From Bacteroidota bacterium (GTDB lineage: Bacteria; Bacteroidota; Bacteroidia; Chitinophagales; Saprospiraceae), in NCBI GenBank assembly GCA_003045895.1, contig PZPC01000028.1, forward strand, positions 1 to 59,735: 59,735 nt of DNA, given 5' to 3'. Of this stretch, positions 26,280 to 35,500 are shown one piece after another; position 1 is the stretch's first letter, and each line of letters starts with the position of its first letter. The notes beneath the pieces are model-generated. The model was not told where the DNA came from and did not search any database. It worked only from the letters and a program-made list of their open reading frames with translations. The position numbers and the translations under genes are program-made.

Positions 26280-27455
26280 ATGAACATTTCCAAGACATTT
26301 GCGTCGTCTGATACCCAACCCTGTCTGAAGAAAGTGTACTGCTTCAGTGACGAATCCGCGCAAATAGAGGAAATTTGCAACCAAATCGTTATTCCCTTTC
26401 AATACACTTCCAACCTCAACCACCTGAAGCGCTTGCTGCGGTCAAGCATCCAAAAACCGAACCTTATTCTCTTTAATTTGAACCAGCACACGGAGGCGAC
26501 TTTCCGGCAACTGCGCTATTTTATGCTAAAAGACGCCGTGTTGAAAAAAATCCCCTTCGTGGTCCTTTCCTGTTATCCGTCGTTGCATTGGCGCAAGCTG
26601 TGTTATAAGTTTAAGGTGAAAGACTACCTCCTTTTGCCACTGGCCAATAACCACCTGTACCAGCGGTTGCAACAACTGACCGATGAGCCTGTGCCGCCTC
26701 CCCCCCTGCCGGTCATTGCCTGGCATTTGCCCCGGTGGAAACGGGCGATGGATGTGCTGGGAACCAGCCTGTTGCTCCTGTCGTTATCTCCCTTGATTGT
26801 CCTGATTATGCTACTGATCAAGCTGGAGTCCAAAGGACCGGTTTTCTATATTTCACAACGCGCCGGGCAACATTACCAGGTTTTTGATTTCATTAAATTC
26901 CGGTCCATGCGGGTCAATGCCGATCAACTGGTCGAAGACCTCCAGGACCTGAACCAGTACGCCCACGAAGCCAGCGATTGCTTACCTCCGGATGTCTTGC
27001 GCACCGTCGCTATTGACCAACCCACGACTGTGCTCATCCAGGATGATGCTTATCTTATTGAGGAAGAAAAAAAAGAGGCACCCGAGAAGTCCATTTTTTT
27101 CAAAATAAATAACGATCCGAGGGTTACGCGGGTTGGGCGGTTTTTGCGAAAAACCAGCCTCGATGAGCTCCCGCAATTGCTGAATGTCCTGCGCGGAGAC
27201 ATGTCGCTGGTGGGCAACCGCCCCTTGCCCTTGTACGAAGCGGAACAGCTGACCAGCGACGACGCCGTTCTGCGCTTCGCGGCTCCGGCTGGCATTACGG
27301 GTTTGTGGCAGGTGAGCAAACGCGGCAAATCCAATATGAGCGAAGAAGAACGCCAGCAACTCGACATCACCTACGCGCTGCACTATAATTTTTGGCTGGA
27401 CTTGGAAATTCTATGGAAAACACTTCCGGCGGCTATCCAGAAAGAAGCGGTGTAG
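26280..27455 (+). CDS. Phosphoglycosyl transferase with N-terminal pseudo-receiver domain
   Basis: 391 residues from the ATG at 26280 (a GTG lies one codon earlier). Residues about 17-135 align by eye with the neighbouring receiver: PNLILFNLN matches PNLILLDLR, so the phosphoacceptor Asp is Asn66; FVVLSC keeps the Ser (Ser97); and the conserved Lys is Leu119 (LLLPLAN). A proline-rich linker (PVPPPPLP) leads to a transmembrane or re-entrant helix (about 156-178) and a bacterial sugar-transferase core: [45 protein letters not shown] and [10 protein letters not shown]. An insert of about 55 residues separates the two core parts. It should transfer a sugar-phosphate to undecaprenyl phosphate, the first step of EPS repeat assembly. 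Confidence 0.88.
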   Translation: MNISKTFASSDTQPCLKKVYCFSDESAQIEEICNQIVIPFQYTSNLNHLKRLLRSSIQKPNLILFNLNQHTEATFRQLRYFMLKDAVLKKIPFVVLSCYPSLHWRKLCYKFKVKDYLLLPLANNHLYQRLQQLTDEPVPPPPLPVIAWHLPRWKRAMDVLGTSLLLLSLSPLIVLIMLLIKLESKGPVFYISQRAGQHYQVFDFIKFRSMRVNADQLVEDLQDLNQYAHEASDCLPPDVLRTVAIDQPTTVLIQDDAYLIEEEKKEAPEKSIFFKINNDPRVTRVGRFLRKTSLDELPQLLNVLRGDMSLVGNRPLPLYEAEQLTSDDAVLRFAAPAGITGLWQVSKRGKSNMSEEERQQLDITYALHYNFWLDLEILWKTLPAAIQKEAV

Positions 27456-27613
27456 CAAAAAGGAGAACACTGGAGGGAGAGGGCCAATTTGGTTAAGCCA
27501 ATTTGGATCGTTAGACGGGTAATGGCGAATCTTTGGCCGGATCACTTCGATGGAGCCCGTTCATTAAAGTGTAGGTGCGTACCTTTACCGCCCACCAGTT
27601 GCTACTTTCACCT

Positions 27614-28084
27614 ATGGATTTACTGCTTTTCGCGCCGGAATACCGCCCCAATATGTCGTCGATGATCCGCTCAGCCGAGTTTTTTGGCTTTGCACGCATC
27701 TATATTTACGACCAGAACCAGCTCCTGGTAGCGCCCGAAACCAAAAAAGGACGAGCGGACATCCAGCACCTGGCCCGCGTCTGGACGGCGGGAGCCGTAG
27801 ACCACATTGAAATCATCACCATTACTGATCCGCTGGCTTTTCTGGCCCAATATCCTGGCCGCAAAGTAGGTACCCTGGTCAACGAGGCGGCCGCCCACCT
27901 GCGCGACTTCAATTTCCAGCCCCCCGACCTCCTCTTATTTGGCAGTGAAAAGACGGGTTTACCGCCCGCCATCATCGACCTCCTCGACGCCGCAGTGTAC
28001 ATTCCCAGCCGGGGCCATACCGACTGCCTGAACGTGGCCGTGAGTTTTGGGATTGTGGTGGAGCATGCGATACAGGGAGGATAG
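27614..28084 (+). CDS. SpoU/TrmH-family RNA 2'-O-methyltransferase
   Basis: 156 residues from ATG 27614; a GTG at 27575 would add 13 residues that look unlike the family. The SPOUT motifs are in order: motif 1 RPNMSSMIRSAEFFGF with the conserved Asn and Arg, motif 2 LLLFGSEKTGLPP, and motif 3 IPSRGHTDCLNVAVSFGIV forming the trefoil knot. The compact size matches TrmL-like enzymes with no extra RNA-binding domain. It probably methylates a tRNA or rRNA ribose; the target is not readable. It is separated from the phosphoglycosyl transferase gene by 158 bp with no obvious terminator. Confidence 0.88.
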   Translation: MDLLLFAPEYRPNMSSMIRSAEFFGFARIYIYDQNQLLVAPETKKGRADIQHLARVWTAGAVDHIEIITITDPLAFLAQYPGRKVGTLVNEAAAHLRDFNFQPPDLLLFGSEKTGLPPAIIDLLDAAVYIPSRGHTDCLNVAVSFGIVVEHAIQGG

Positions 28085-28088
28085 GGCT

Positions 28089-28197
28089 CGAGGTGGGAAG
28101 TTTTCGAGGTGGGAAGTTTTCGAAGTCGGAAATCGGAAATCGGAGGTGGGAAGTTTTCGAGGTGGGAAGTCGGAGGTGGGAAGTCGGAAGTTTTAGA
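28089..28197. repeat. Purine-rich GAGGTGGGAAG/GGAAATC minisatellite
   Basis: Seven or eight degenerate units of about 10-17 bases built from GAGGTGGGAAG, TTTTCGA and AATCGGA. It shares GAAATCGGAGGTGG (28136-28149) exactly with 8956-8969. It lies just beyond the methyltransferase stop codon. No open frame of interest. Confidence 0.75.
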
Positions 28198-28200
28198 CCC

Positions 28201-28262
28201 ACGCTGAAGACGTGGCAGGCAACGCTGAAGACGTGGCAGGCAACGCTGAAGACGTGGCAGGC
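28201..28262. repeat. Three perfect tandem copies of a 21-bp hairpin repeat
   Basis: Units at 28201-28221, 28222-28242 and 28243-28262 (last one 1 bp short) read ACGCTGAAGACGTGGCAGGC plus A. Including the preceding CCC, CCACG-ctgaaga-CGTGG forms a 5-bp stem. The unit with its flank GCG (28243-28265) is identical over 23 bases to 43801-43823. There are no spacers, so this is not a CRISPR array. Confidence 0.85.
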
Positions 28263-28266
28263 GCGG

Positions 28267-28306
28267 GTAAAGGTGTAAAAGTGTAAAGGGTGTAAGCGTG
28301 TAAGTG
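28267..28306. repeat. GTGTAA minisatellite
   Basis: GTGTAA recurs four times (GGTGTAAAAGTGTAAAGGGTGTAAGCGTGTAAG). The same AAGTGTAAAAG word appears twice at 43570-43600, which links this site to the one that truncates the methyltransferase gene. Confidence 0.7.
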
Positions 28307-28309
28307 ACG

Positions 28310-28523
28310 GGACAATAATAAATGTACGGGCCAGGTTGCAATCGATTCGGCCAGGGATTATCCCCGCCGGGGGCGTAAAACGGGAGCGCATTCCGCGTAG
28401 TATGCGGTTAAAAGTGGCCGATGGAAAAATATTTGTGCGATAATTCAACTGTTTTACAGGTAGTTAGCTTTTTGATCTGGTATTTTTTTTAGGCAAAAGC
28501 TTCTTTTTTGCAAATAAGGGGCT
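28310..28523. other. Intergenic region upstream of the ribosomal-protein promoter
   Basis: No gene is seen between the repeat block and the rplM promoter. The stretch contains a GC-rich part (28355-28390) and a T-rich part (28480-28510). Together with the repeats it makes a 544-base non-coding gap. Confidence 0.6.
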
Positions 28524-28531
28524 TACCTTTG
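28524..28531 (+). promoter_or_regulatory. Candidate -7 box for the rplM-rpsI-rpsB-tsf operon
   Basis: TACCTTTG matches TAnnTTTG exactly and is preceded by T-rich sequence (TTCTTTTTTG) at about -20; the usual TTTG spacing is not met. Transcription would start near 28538, leaving a leader of about 90 nt that contains the hairpin at 28551-28578. Confidence 0.6.
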
Positions 28532-28550
28532 CACGGCTTTTCAAAGTAGT

Positions 28551-28578
28551 GGATATTCATTCCTTTCGGGTGAATACC
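28551..28578 (+). promoter_or_regulatory. Stem-loop in the rplM leader (candidate r-protein leader)
   Basis: GG-TATTCA-TTCC-tttc-GGG-TGAATA-CC: outer GG/CC and TATTCA/TGAATA pairs (28551-28559 with 28571-28578, A28553 bulged) continue into CC/GG around a TTTC loop. It lies between the predicted transcription start and the rplM start codon, about 50 nt before it. Autogenous ribosomal-protein leaders occupy such positions; I cannot tell whether this is one. Confidence 0.45.
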
Positions 28579-28628
28579 TTACCGCACCGGACAGCAAGCA
28601 TTCTCAACAACAATTAAAGCTATTTATA

Positions 28629-29072
28629 GTGAACACATTGAGCTATAAAACAAAGTCGGCTAACCCTACGACGGTAGAACGTAAATGGCACATCATTGAT
28701 GCCGAGGGATTAATCGTGGGTCGCCTTTGTTCCAAGATCGCTACGATCCTTCGTGGCAAAAGCAAGCCAGACTTTACCCCCCATTTTGACAATGGTGATT
28801 ACGTGATCGTGATCAACGCCGAAAAGGTGCGGTTTACGGGTTTGAAGATGGACGACAAAATCTATCTGCGGCACACGGGTTACCCTGGTGGCCAGCGCAA
28901 GACGACGGCCAAGCAATTGCTGGCTAAGAAGCCTATTGCGATTGTGGAAACAGCGGTAAAAGGCATGTTACCCAAGACCAAGCTGGGTCGGGCGCAATAC
29001 AAGAAACTTTTTGTTTATGATGGCACCGAGCATCCCCATGCCGCCCAGAAGCCTGCCAAGCTGGAACTTTAA
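28629..29072 (+). CDS. rplM: 50S ribosomal protein L13
   Basis: 147 residues with a GTG start. L13 landmarks: [53 protein letters not shown] and the C-terminal [32 protein letters not shown]. It belongs to the 50S subunit and, as in most bacteria, is followed directly by rpsI. The predicted leader carries a strong hairpin. Confidence 0.98.
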   Translation: MNTLSYKTKSANPTTVERKWHIIDAEGLIVGRLCSKIATILRGKSKPDFTPHFDNGDYVIVINAEKVRFTGLKMDDKIYLRHTGYPGGQRKTTAKQLLAKKPIAIVETAVKGMLPKTKLGRAQYKKLFVYDGTEHPHAAQKPAKLEL

Positions 29073-29101
29073 ACAACGAACGCTAAATTTTCTGCGATAA
29101 T

Positions 29102-29491
29102 ATGGAAATGATTAATGCAATTGGGAGAAGAAAAGCGGCGGTAGCCCGGGTATACCTGACACAAGGAACAGGTAACATCCTGATCAATGGCAAAACCGTC
29201 GCTGAATACTTTCCGCAAACACATATTCAACCGAAGGTTACCGATCCGTTCGCGACCGTCGAGATCGATAGCAAAATCTACGACATCAAAGTCAATGTAG
29301 ATGGTGGTGGTTACAAAGGACAAGCCGAGGCTATCCGGATGGCCATTTCCCGTGCCCTCGTGAAACTGAACGAAGATTTCCGTTCACCGTTGAAATCACA
29401 GAAGTTTCTTTCTCGTGATGCCCGCGTGGTAGAACGTAAGAAGTACGGTAAGCCCAAGGCCCGTAAGAGCTTCCAGTTCTCTAAGCGTTAA
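29102..29491 (+). CDS. rpsI: 30S ribosomal protein S9
   Basis: 129 residues. It begins MEMINAIGRRKAAVARVYLTQG, contains DGGGYKGQAEAIRMAISRAL and ends in the standard basic tail RVVERKKYGKPKARKSFQFSKR that reaches the ribosomal P site. A possible second ATG (MINAIG) lies two codons in. It follows rplM by 29 bp. Confidence 0.98.
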   Translation: MEMINAIGRRKAAVARVYLTQGTGNILINGKTVAEYFPQTHIQPKVTDPFATVEIDSKIYDIKVNVDGGGYKGQAEAIRMAISRALVKLNEDFRSPLKSQKFLSRDARVVERKKYGKPKARKSFQFSKR

Positions 29492-29498
29492 TTCGAAT

Positions 29499-29522
29499 TT
29501 TTCGGATTTTCGGATTTTCGGG
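29499..29522. repeat. Three 8-bp TTTTCGGA units between rpsI and rpsB
   Basis: TTTTCGGA (29499-29506), TTTTCGGA (29507-29514), TTTTCGGG (29515-29522). A small tandem repeat in the 87-bp spacer of a ribosomal operon; probably slippage-derived. Confidence 0.75.
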
Positions 29523-29578
29523 TTTGGGCTGGCCGCTGGGTCTGCTGAAACTCAACCATTAAATTTCAAATTCTAATA

Positions 29579-30295
29579 ATGGAAAAACCTAGCTATAAGG
29601 AGTTGCTCGATTCTGGCGTACATTTCGGGCACCTCAAGAAAAAGTGGAATCCCAAGATGTCTCCTTACATCTTTGCCGAGCGCAAGGGCATTCACCTCAT
29701 CGACCTGAACCGCACCCTGGAATCCTTGGAGCGTGCTGGTCTGGCGGCTCGCCAAATGGCCAAAGCCGGCAAGAAGATTTTATTCGTAGCCACGAAGAAG
29801 CAAGCCCGTGAGATCGTCACGGAAGCTGCCCGCAGTGTGGGCATGCCTTACGTTACCGACCGTTGGTTGGGAGGTATGATGACCAACTTCGCAACCATTC
29901 GCCGCTCGGTGCGCAAAATGCAGAACATTGAGCGCATGTTGGGTGACGGTACGTTGAGCAACATCACCAAGAAGGAACGGCTTACGCTGACCCGCGAGCA
30001 CGCCAAGCTGGATAAAGTACTGGGTGGTATTGCCAACCTGAACCGTATTCCCTCGGCCATGTTCATTGTCGACATTCACCACGAGCACATCGCTATTGCT
30101 GAAGCGCACAAACTGAATGTTCGCACCATCGGAATCGTAGACACCAACTCTGATCCCAATCAGGTGGACTATCCGATTCCCGGTAATGACGACGCTTCCA
30201 AGTCGATCGCCATCATCACCAAATACATTGCGGAGATGATTCGCCTCGGACAGGAAGATCGCAAGCAAATTAAAGCAGAAAAGGGTGATGCGTAA
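29579..30295 (+). CDS. rpsB: 30S ribosomal protein S2
   Basis: 238 residues. Signature features: SYKELLDSGVHFGHLKKKWNPKM, HLIDLNRTLESLE, VATKKQAREIV, VTDRWLGGMMTN and the PSAMFIVDIHHEHIAIAEA and IVDTNSDPNQVDYPIPGNDDA segments. Followed by tsf as in the widespread rpsB-tsf arrangement. Starts with ATGGAAAAACC after an AT-rich spacer. Confidence 0.98.
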   Translation: MEKPSYKELLDSGVHFGHLKKKWNPKMSPYIFAERKGIHLIDLNRTLESLERAGLAARQMAKAGKKILFVATKKQAREIVTEAARSVGMPYVTDRWLGGMMTNFATIRRSVRKMQNIERMLGDGTLSNITKKERLTLTREHAKLDKVLGGIANLNRIPSAMFIVDIHHEHIAIAEAHKLNVRTIGIVDTNSDPNQVDYPIPGNDDASKSIAIITKYIAEMIRLGQEDRKQIKAEKGDA

Positions 30296-30336
30296 GCATT
30301 GTACATCCTTTTAATCCATAAAAAATCAACCGAAAA

Positions 30337-31161
30337 ATGAGCGTATCCGCTGCTGACGTAAAAAAACTGCGCGACATGACTGGCGCAGGCATGATGGATT
30401 GCAAGAAAGCTTTGGCTGAAGCTGAAGGTGATTTCGATAGCGCCATTGAAGTGCTGCGTAAGAAAGGTCAGAAAGTTTCTGCCAAGCGCGCTGATAACGA
30501 CGCCAAAGAAGGCGCGGTTATCGCCCTGGTCAACGACGACCACACCCGCGGCATCATCGTTAAGGTGAGTTCAGAAACCGACTTTGTATCCAAGAACCAG
30601 GAATACATTGACGGCGTCCAGACGATCGCGCAAGCGGCTCTGAAGCACTTCCCCGCCAGCGTAGAAGAACTCATGAACCTGCCTGCGGGTAGTGGCACCG
30701 TACAGTCGACGCTGGACGACTTGCTGACCAAGTTCACCGAGAAGATGGTCGTCACTTACGAGCGTTTGGAAGCACCCATGGTGGCTCCTTACATTCACAT
30801 GGGCAACAAAGCCGGTGTACTCGTGGGCCTGACCGTTGCTTCGGACACCATCTACGACGCTGGTCGTGACGTAGCTATGCAAGTAGCCGCCATGAAGCCC
30901 GTAGCCGTTGACGAAGCTGGTGTGGACCAGACGATCATTGCCAAGGAAATTGAAATCGGTATGGAATTGGCTCGCCAGGAAGGCAAGCCCGAAGCCATGC
31001 TCGAGAAAATTGCCCAGGGTAAACTGAACCGTTTCTTCAAGGACAACACCCTGCTCAACCAGGCGTTCGTCAAGGACAACAAGCAAACCGTAGCTGATTA
31101 TTTACACAGCTTCGATAAAGGTCTGACCGTTACGGCCTTTAAGCACGTAACTTTAGGATAA
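30337..31161 (+). CDS. tsf: Translation elongation factor Ts
   Basis: 274 residues. The N-terminal UBA-like helix contains [37 protein letters not shown], the EF-Tu contact motif. SETDFVSKN follows, then the C-terminal segment [49 protein letters not shown]. It catalyses GDP/GTP exchange on EF-Tu. A perfect terminator follows its stop codon. Confidence 0.98.
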   Translation: MSVSAADVKKLRDMTGAGMMDCKKALAEAEGDFDSAIEVLRKKGQKVSAKRADNDAKEGAVIALVNDDHTRGIIVKVSSETDFVSKNQEYIDGVQTIAQAALKHFPASVEELMNLPAGSGTVQSTLDDLLTKFTEKMVVTYERLEAPMVAPYIHMGNKAGVLVGLTVASDTIYDAGRDVAMQVAAMKPVAVDEAGVDQTIIAKEIEIGMELARQEGKPEAMLEKIAQGKLNRFFKDNTLLNQAFVKDNKQTVADYLHSFDKGLTVTAFKHVTLG

Positions 31162-31162
31162 T

Positions 31163-31200
31163 AAAAAAAAGGCGAATCGTTTACGGTTCGCCTTTTTTTT
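31163..31200. terminator. Rho-independent terminator after tsf
   Basis: A-tract, GGCGAA (31171-31176), ten-base loop, TTCGCC (31187-31192), then eight T. The flanking A and T tracts also pair, extending the stem. It ends the rplM-rpsI-rpsB-tsf transcript. Confidence 0.93.
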
Positions 31201-31253
31201 GGTTTCATTTTTCCCATCTTTGCAGCATAAGCATAAGCAGAAGTCAGTTAATT

Positions 31254-31964
31254 ATGATTAAATATCGTCGCGTACTCCTCAAGCTCAGCGGAGAAACTTT
31301 GATGGGAGACCAGGGTTTTGGTATTGACGCCAACATGTTGCGGCACTACGCCAGCCAAATCAAGGACCTGATTGGGCTGGGCGTGGAAGTAGCGGTTGTT
31401 ATTGGTGGTGGCAACATATTCCGGGGCCTGCAAGCCAGTGACTCCGGCATTGAACGGGTACAAGGTGACTACATGGGCATGCTGGCAACAGTCATCAACG
31501 GAATGGCCCTGCAGAGTGCGCTGGAGAACAAAGGCGTATACACCCGCCTGGTTTCGGCCCTCACCATCAACCAGGTAGCCGAACCCTACATTCGCCGCCG
31601 CGCCATCCGCCACCTCGAAAAAGGACGGGTGGTGATCTTCAGCGCCGGCACCGGTAGCCCGTATTTCACTACCGACTCGGCCGCAGCCCTGCGCGCCAAC
31701 GAAATCGGCGCCGACGTCATCCTAAAAGGTACCCGGGTAGACGGCATCTATTCTGCCGATCCGGAGAAAGACCCCACCGCCACCCGCTTTGACCAGCTCA
31801 CCTTCGCCAAAGTCATCAGCGAAGGCCTCAGCGTGATGGACATGACCGCCTTTACGCTGTGCCAGGAGAACAACATCCCCATCATCGTCTTCGACATCAA
31901 CGACCACAGCAACCTCAAGCGCATCATCGCCGGCGAGCGTATTGGGACGTTGGTGGTGGGTTAG
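31254..31964 (+). CDS. pyrH: UMP kinase
   Basis: 236 residues of the amino-acid kinase fold: [94 protein letters not shown] and [23 protein letters not shown]. It phosphorylates UMP to UDP with ATP. The bacterial partner gene frr is not downstream here. A near-consensus -7 box (CATCTTTG, 31215-31222) lies just after the tsf terminator, so it probably has its own promoter. Confidence 0.97.
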   Translation: MIKYRRVLLKLSGETLMGDQGFGIDANMLRHYASQIKDLIGLGVEVAVVIGGGNIFRGLQASDSGIERVQGDYMGMLATVINGMALQSALENKGVYTRLVSALTINQVAEPYIRRRAIRHLEKGRVVIFSAGTGSPYFTTDSAAALRANEIGADVILKGTRVDGIYSADPEKDPTATRFDQLTFAKVISEGLSVMDMTAFTLCQENNIPIIVFDINDHSNLKRIIAGERIGTLVVG

Positions 31965-31980
31965 GTGAAAATCTTTTGGC

Positions 31981-32487
31981 CTACTGCCCCTGCGTACTCA
32001 CATTCGCAAAAATCTTCTGGTAAAAAGTCAGGCCACCTTCCGTGAGCTGGTTGCCGTAGGCGTACTTGCCGTCTTTGAAGAACAGGTAGTACAGGCAATC
32101 CCCACCGTAGAAGAGGTCGGCCTCTTCGGCATTTTTTCCATCGATTTGAAAAAACAACCGCCCGATGGGTTGGCAATTGGCCAGCACCGTGGCGGGCGTA
32201 GTAGAAACCGTGCCGAGGGTGGAGCGGATAGCCGCCTGCTGGTTCTGGCTCATGGAAAAGTTGGTGTTGTAGAATACGAAATCGATGTAATCGCAGTTGT
32301 CGTAGAGGTTTTTCATAATGGCCTCCGTTACGCTCGGATACTGGGTTGCCGCCAAGGCGGGTGCCGCAGGGGCAGCAGGCCAGTGGCCCGTGGGCGTTTT
32401 GGTAGTTTCCAATGAACTACCCTCTGATTTGCACTGCAAGCAAACCACACTCAAAAACACAAAAGAAAGATAGACGAAGAACCGCAT
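31981..32487 (-). CDS. Small exported lipoprotein of unknown function
   Basis: 168 residues from the Met at 32487, chosen because it begins a clear lipoprotein signal peptide (MRFFVYLSFVFLSVVCLQC, Cys19). Later Cys residues appear in DNCDYIDF, LANCQP and GDCLYYLF. The rest has helical and beta segments and no family I recognise. The upstream 99 bases of open frame belong to the 3' flank of the helicase gene and are not needed. It converges with pyrH (16 bp between stop codons). Confidence 0.6.
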   Translation of the reverse strand: MRFFVYLSFVFLSVVCLQCKSEGSSLETTKTPTGHWPAAPAAPALAATQYPSVTEAIMKNLYDNCDYIDFVFYNTNFSMSQNQQAAIRSTLGTVSTTPATVLANCQPIGRLFFQIDGKNAEEADLFYGGDCLYYLFFKDGKYAYGNQLTEGGLTFYQKIFANVSTQGQ

Positions 32488-32542
32488 AAGGCGTTTGATT
32501 TTGTAAGATTCAAAGATAATGTAAGTGACGGACAACTGGGTC

Positions 32543-35500
32543 CTATTTCCCCAGCCGCAACGCCACCACCTCCCCCCGGCCCACAAAATGGACCCAGTAA
32601 CTCGCTACCGTACCTTGCCCGGCCGCTTGCCAGGCCAGGCCAGCCGCCAGTAGCTGGTGCCCGGTTTCGAGGGTGCGGCGTTTGGTATCGTCGCCGACGA
32701 AAGGGTTTTGCTGAACGAACGCGGTGTGGGTCGGCGTTTGTACCACCAGGTCAATGGTGTGCGCAAACTGCTGGCCAGCACGCGGCAAGTACACGGGCCA
32801 GGCGTGGTGCTGCTGCCCGCCGGGAAACTGCTGCCCCAGCCACGCTTCCCAGGCGGCGGCCTGCGTCACCAGCAATTGGGGATCAAAAGTGTCCGGGCAA
32901 TTCCAGCGGGTGCTCATGGCCTGGGCCAGTTGTGTTTTATCGGCGGCCTCCGCCAGGTAGTGGGCGGCACGCAGGTACTGGGTTTGCAGCACCGTGAGGG
33001 CGGCTAGTTCCATGCCGGGGTCAGCTGGCAGGTGGCAGTAGGTCAGGCTGGCAGCGGCCTGCACATCGGTAGCCACTTCGCGGGCCAGCTCGGTAGCGGG
33101 CATCACGAAGGGTTCGTGCACGGTCTCCCCCGCCGCTTTGGGCAGGAAAGGAATGGGTGCATGGGTGGTAGTCGCCACCGGAAACTGGCGGGGGTAGAGA
33201 AAACTCCGGGTGGTCTTGTTCAGGTAGCGGTCCTGCCAGTCCCAGGGTGTTTCGTGGGTATTGGCATCGAGGGTGGGAATGGTCTCCTGGCCCTGGTTGT
33301 ACACGCGGTCGAGCCATTTGGTGGACTTGCTCTGACGGGTGGGCAGGATCAGGTAGTCGCGGGCGCGGGTGAGGCCCACGTAAAGCAAGCGGGCTTCCTC
33401 GGCCAGGGCTTGTTGCTTTTTCTCCTCCTGCTGGGGGCTGGCCGCCATTTGCTCGAGCAGGGGCGTGCTGCCTTGCTGATCGGCGTACGGGTTGACCCAG
33501 TAGCGCAGCCAGCGCCCCTTCAGCACGTGGTTCAGGTCAACGGTGGCCTGCTCGGGGACCAACTCCAGGCCCCAGAGGTCGGCACGCAGGGGCTGCTCCA
33601 GGTTGTGGCAAATCACCACGGGCCATTCCAGCCCTTTGCTGCGGTGGTAGGTGAGCACGTTGACGGCCTCGGGGTCTTCACCCGCGCCCTGGAAATCTTT
33701 CTCGGCAGCAGCCAGGGTGCTCAGCCAGAGCAAAAAACCACCCAGGCTGGCAGCCGTGTGGGTGTTGTTGCAGTTGGCCTCGTACTCCAGGGCCAGCTTG
33801 CGCAACTCGTCGATGTTGGACAGGCGCTGCTCGCTGTTGCCCCACTGAACCATGCAGCGCCGCAGGTCCAGTTCCTCGAGCACCTGGTGGAGGGTCTCGG
33901 CCGACGAAGCCTCGGCCAATTCCGGGCGCAGCTTGTCCAGGCACTGGATGTAGGTATCGCCGCCCGCCCATCCGGGGCGTTGGTAGTAGGGGGTGTCTGC
34001 GTGCTCCTCCAGGTAGGCCAGCCGGTCGGCCACCAGATCGTGAAGGGGTTGGCGGCTGGCCAGCACTTTAATTTCCGCCACCGAGAGCGAGTCTTCGGCG
34101 TGCAGGATGTAGCGCAGGCAGGCCAGCACCAGCCGGGCTTCGGCCGTAGCCAGCAGCCCCGCCCGCGCAATGGCCGCCTTGAGCCCCGCCCGGTGGAGCG
34201 CCTCGGCGACGGTCTGGCAGACGTGGTTGCTGCGGCACAAAATGGCCACGTCGCCCGCTATCGCCGGCCGGAAGCCCTTGCTGCCTTTCGGCTGCACCAG
34301 CACCTGGCTTTCCAGCCATTCGCGCAGGCTGCGCGCCAGGCATTCTTCCATCCACGGCTGGGCAGGGGGTTGTTTGCGTTCGCCTTCGGCATCAAAATGC
34401 CAGTGGATGATGGCGTCTTCCATCGCCAGCGGTTCGGCGGGCAGGTGGCCATTCCCACCCGGCAAACGCACGGGTTCCAACGCGACCTGCTCGGGCGGCA
34501 GGTGCGGAAAAGCCCGGCAGAAGAGGGCGTTCACCATATCCACCAGATCGGCCCGCGACCGCCACGACCGAACCTGGATATTTTCTTTCCGGATGCCGCC
34601 GGCAGCGGTAATGATGGCATCCATCAGGCGCGGCTCGGCACCCCGGAAGCCGTAGATCGACTGCTTGGGGTCGCCAACCCAGACGGCGTGTTGGGCCAGC
34701 TGGGCCAGCTTGAGGAAGATCTCCAACTGGATGGGGTTGGTATCCTGGAATTCGTCGACCATGAGCAGGTCCAGCTCGTCGCGCAGCACCTCGCGCACCG
34801 GGGCCTGGTCCAGCAGGCGGCTCACCAGCACTTCCATGTCGGTGTAGTCGATCAGGCCGCGACGTTTTTTGTACTCGTCGTATTCCTGGAGGGCCGCAAT
34901 GGCCAACTCGAAGATCGCGTCGATAAAGGTCTGGATATCTTCGCGAAAGGCGGGCAGCGACTGGTGGGTCCAGGCGTAAGTTTGCAGGGGCTCCACCACC
35001 TCCCGGCTTTTGGCGCCCACGCCCAGTTTTCCGATCGACGCCCACTGGTGCCAATAGAGGCGCCCGCGCAGTTTCAGTTCGCGGCGCAGCGACTTCAGCT
35101 TGTCGGCGGCGGTAGCGGTGACCTTGGTTTGGTCTTCGCCACTTTCCAGCGCGTAGATGGTGTCCGACAGGGCTGTTTCCAGGTGGGTATTGGCGGCAGC
35201 TTCGGTGGTGGTCGTGGCTGGCGGCAGGAAGGCGGTGAAGGTCTCCCAGGATTTTTGGCGGCTGCGGTGGAGGTCGGCGAGCGAAAAGTCGTTGGCGCGG
35301 GCCACATCGACGAGGCTGCGCACCTCCTGGCGCCAGTCGAAGAAGCCGTTTTTTTTGGTTAGCCCCAGACGGTCGGAGAGGTCATCCATTTGCTCAATAC
35401 GCTCCAGGGCCAGCGTGGCGGCCAGGGCCTGATTGAACATCTGCTGCTGGTCGCCGTCGGGTAAAATATCAACCTGCGGCGACACCCCGGCCTCGAAGGC

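Noticed and set aside
27497-27525. CCAATTTGG direct repeat after the phosphoglycosyl transferase gene as a terminator
   Set aside because: Only 4-5 base pairs form and no T-tract follows; probably chance.
28201-28262. Possible CRISPR array (three 21-bp repeats)
   Set aside because: The repeats are contiguous without spacers and no cas genes are in the window.
33032-35362. Large plus-strand open frame (776 residues) inside the helicase gene
   Set aside because: It is antisense to intact helicase motifs; the translation is rich in Gly/Gln/Val with no family features. A GC-rich shadow frame.
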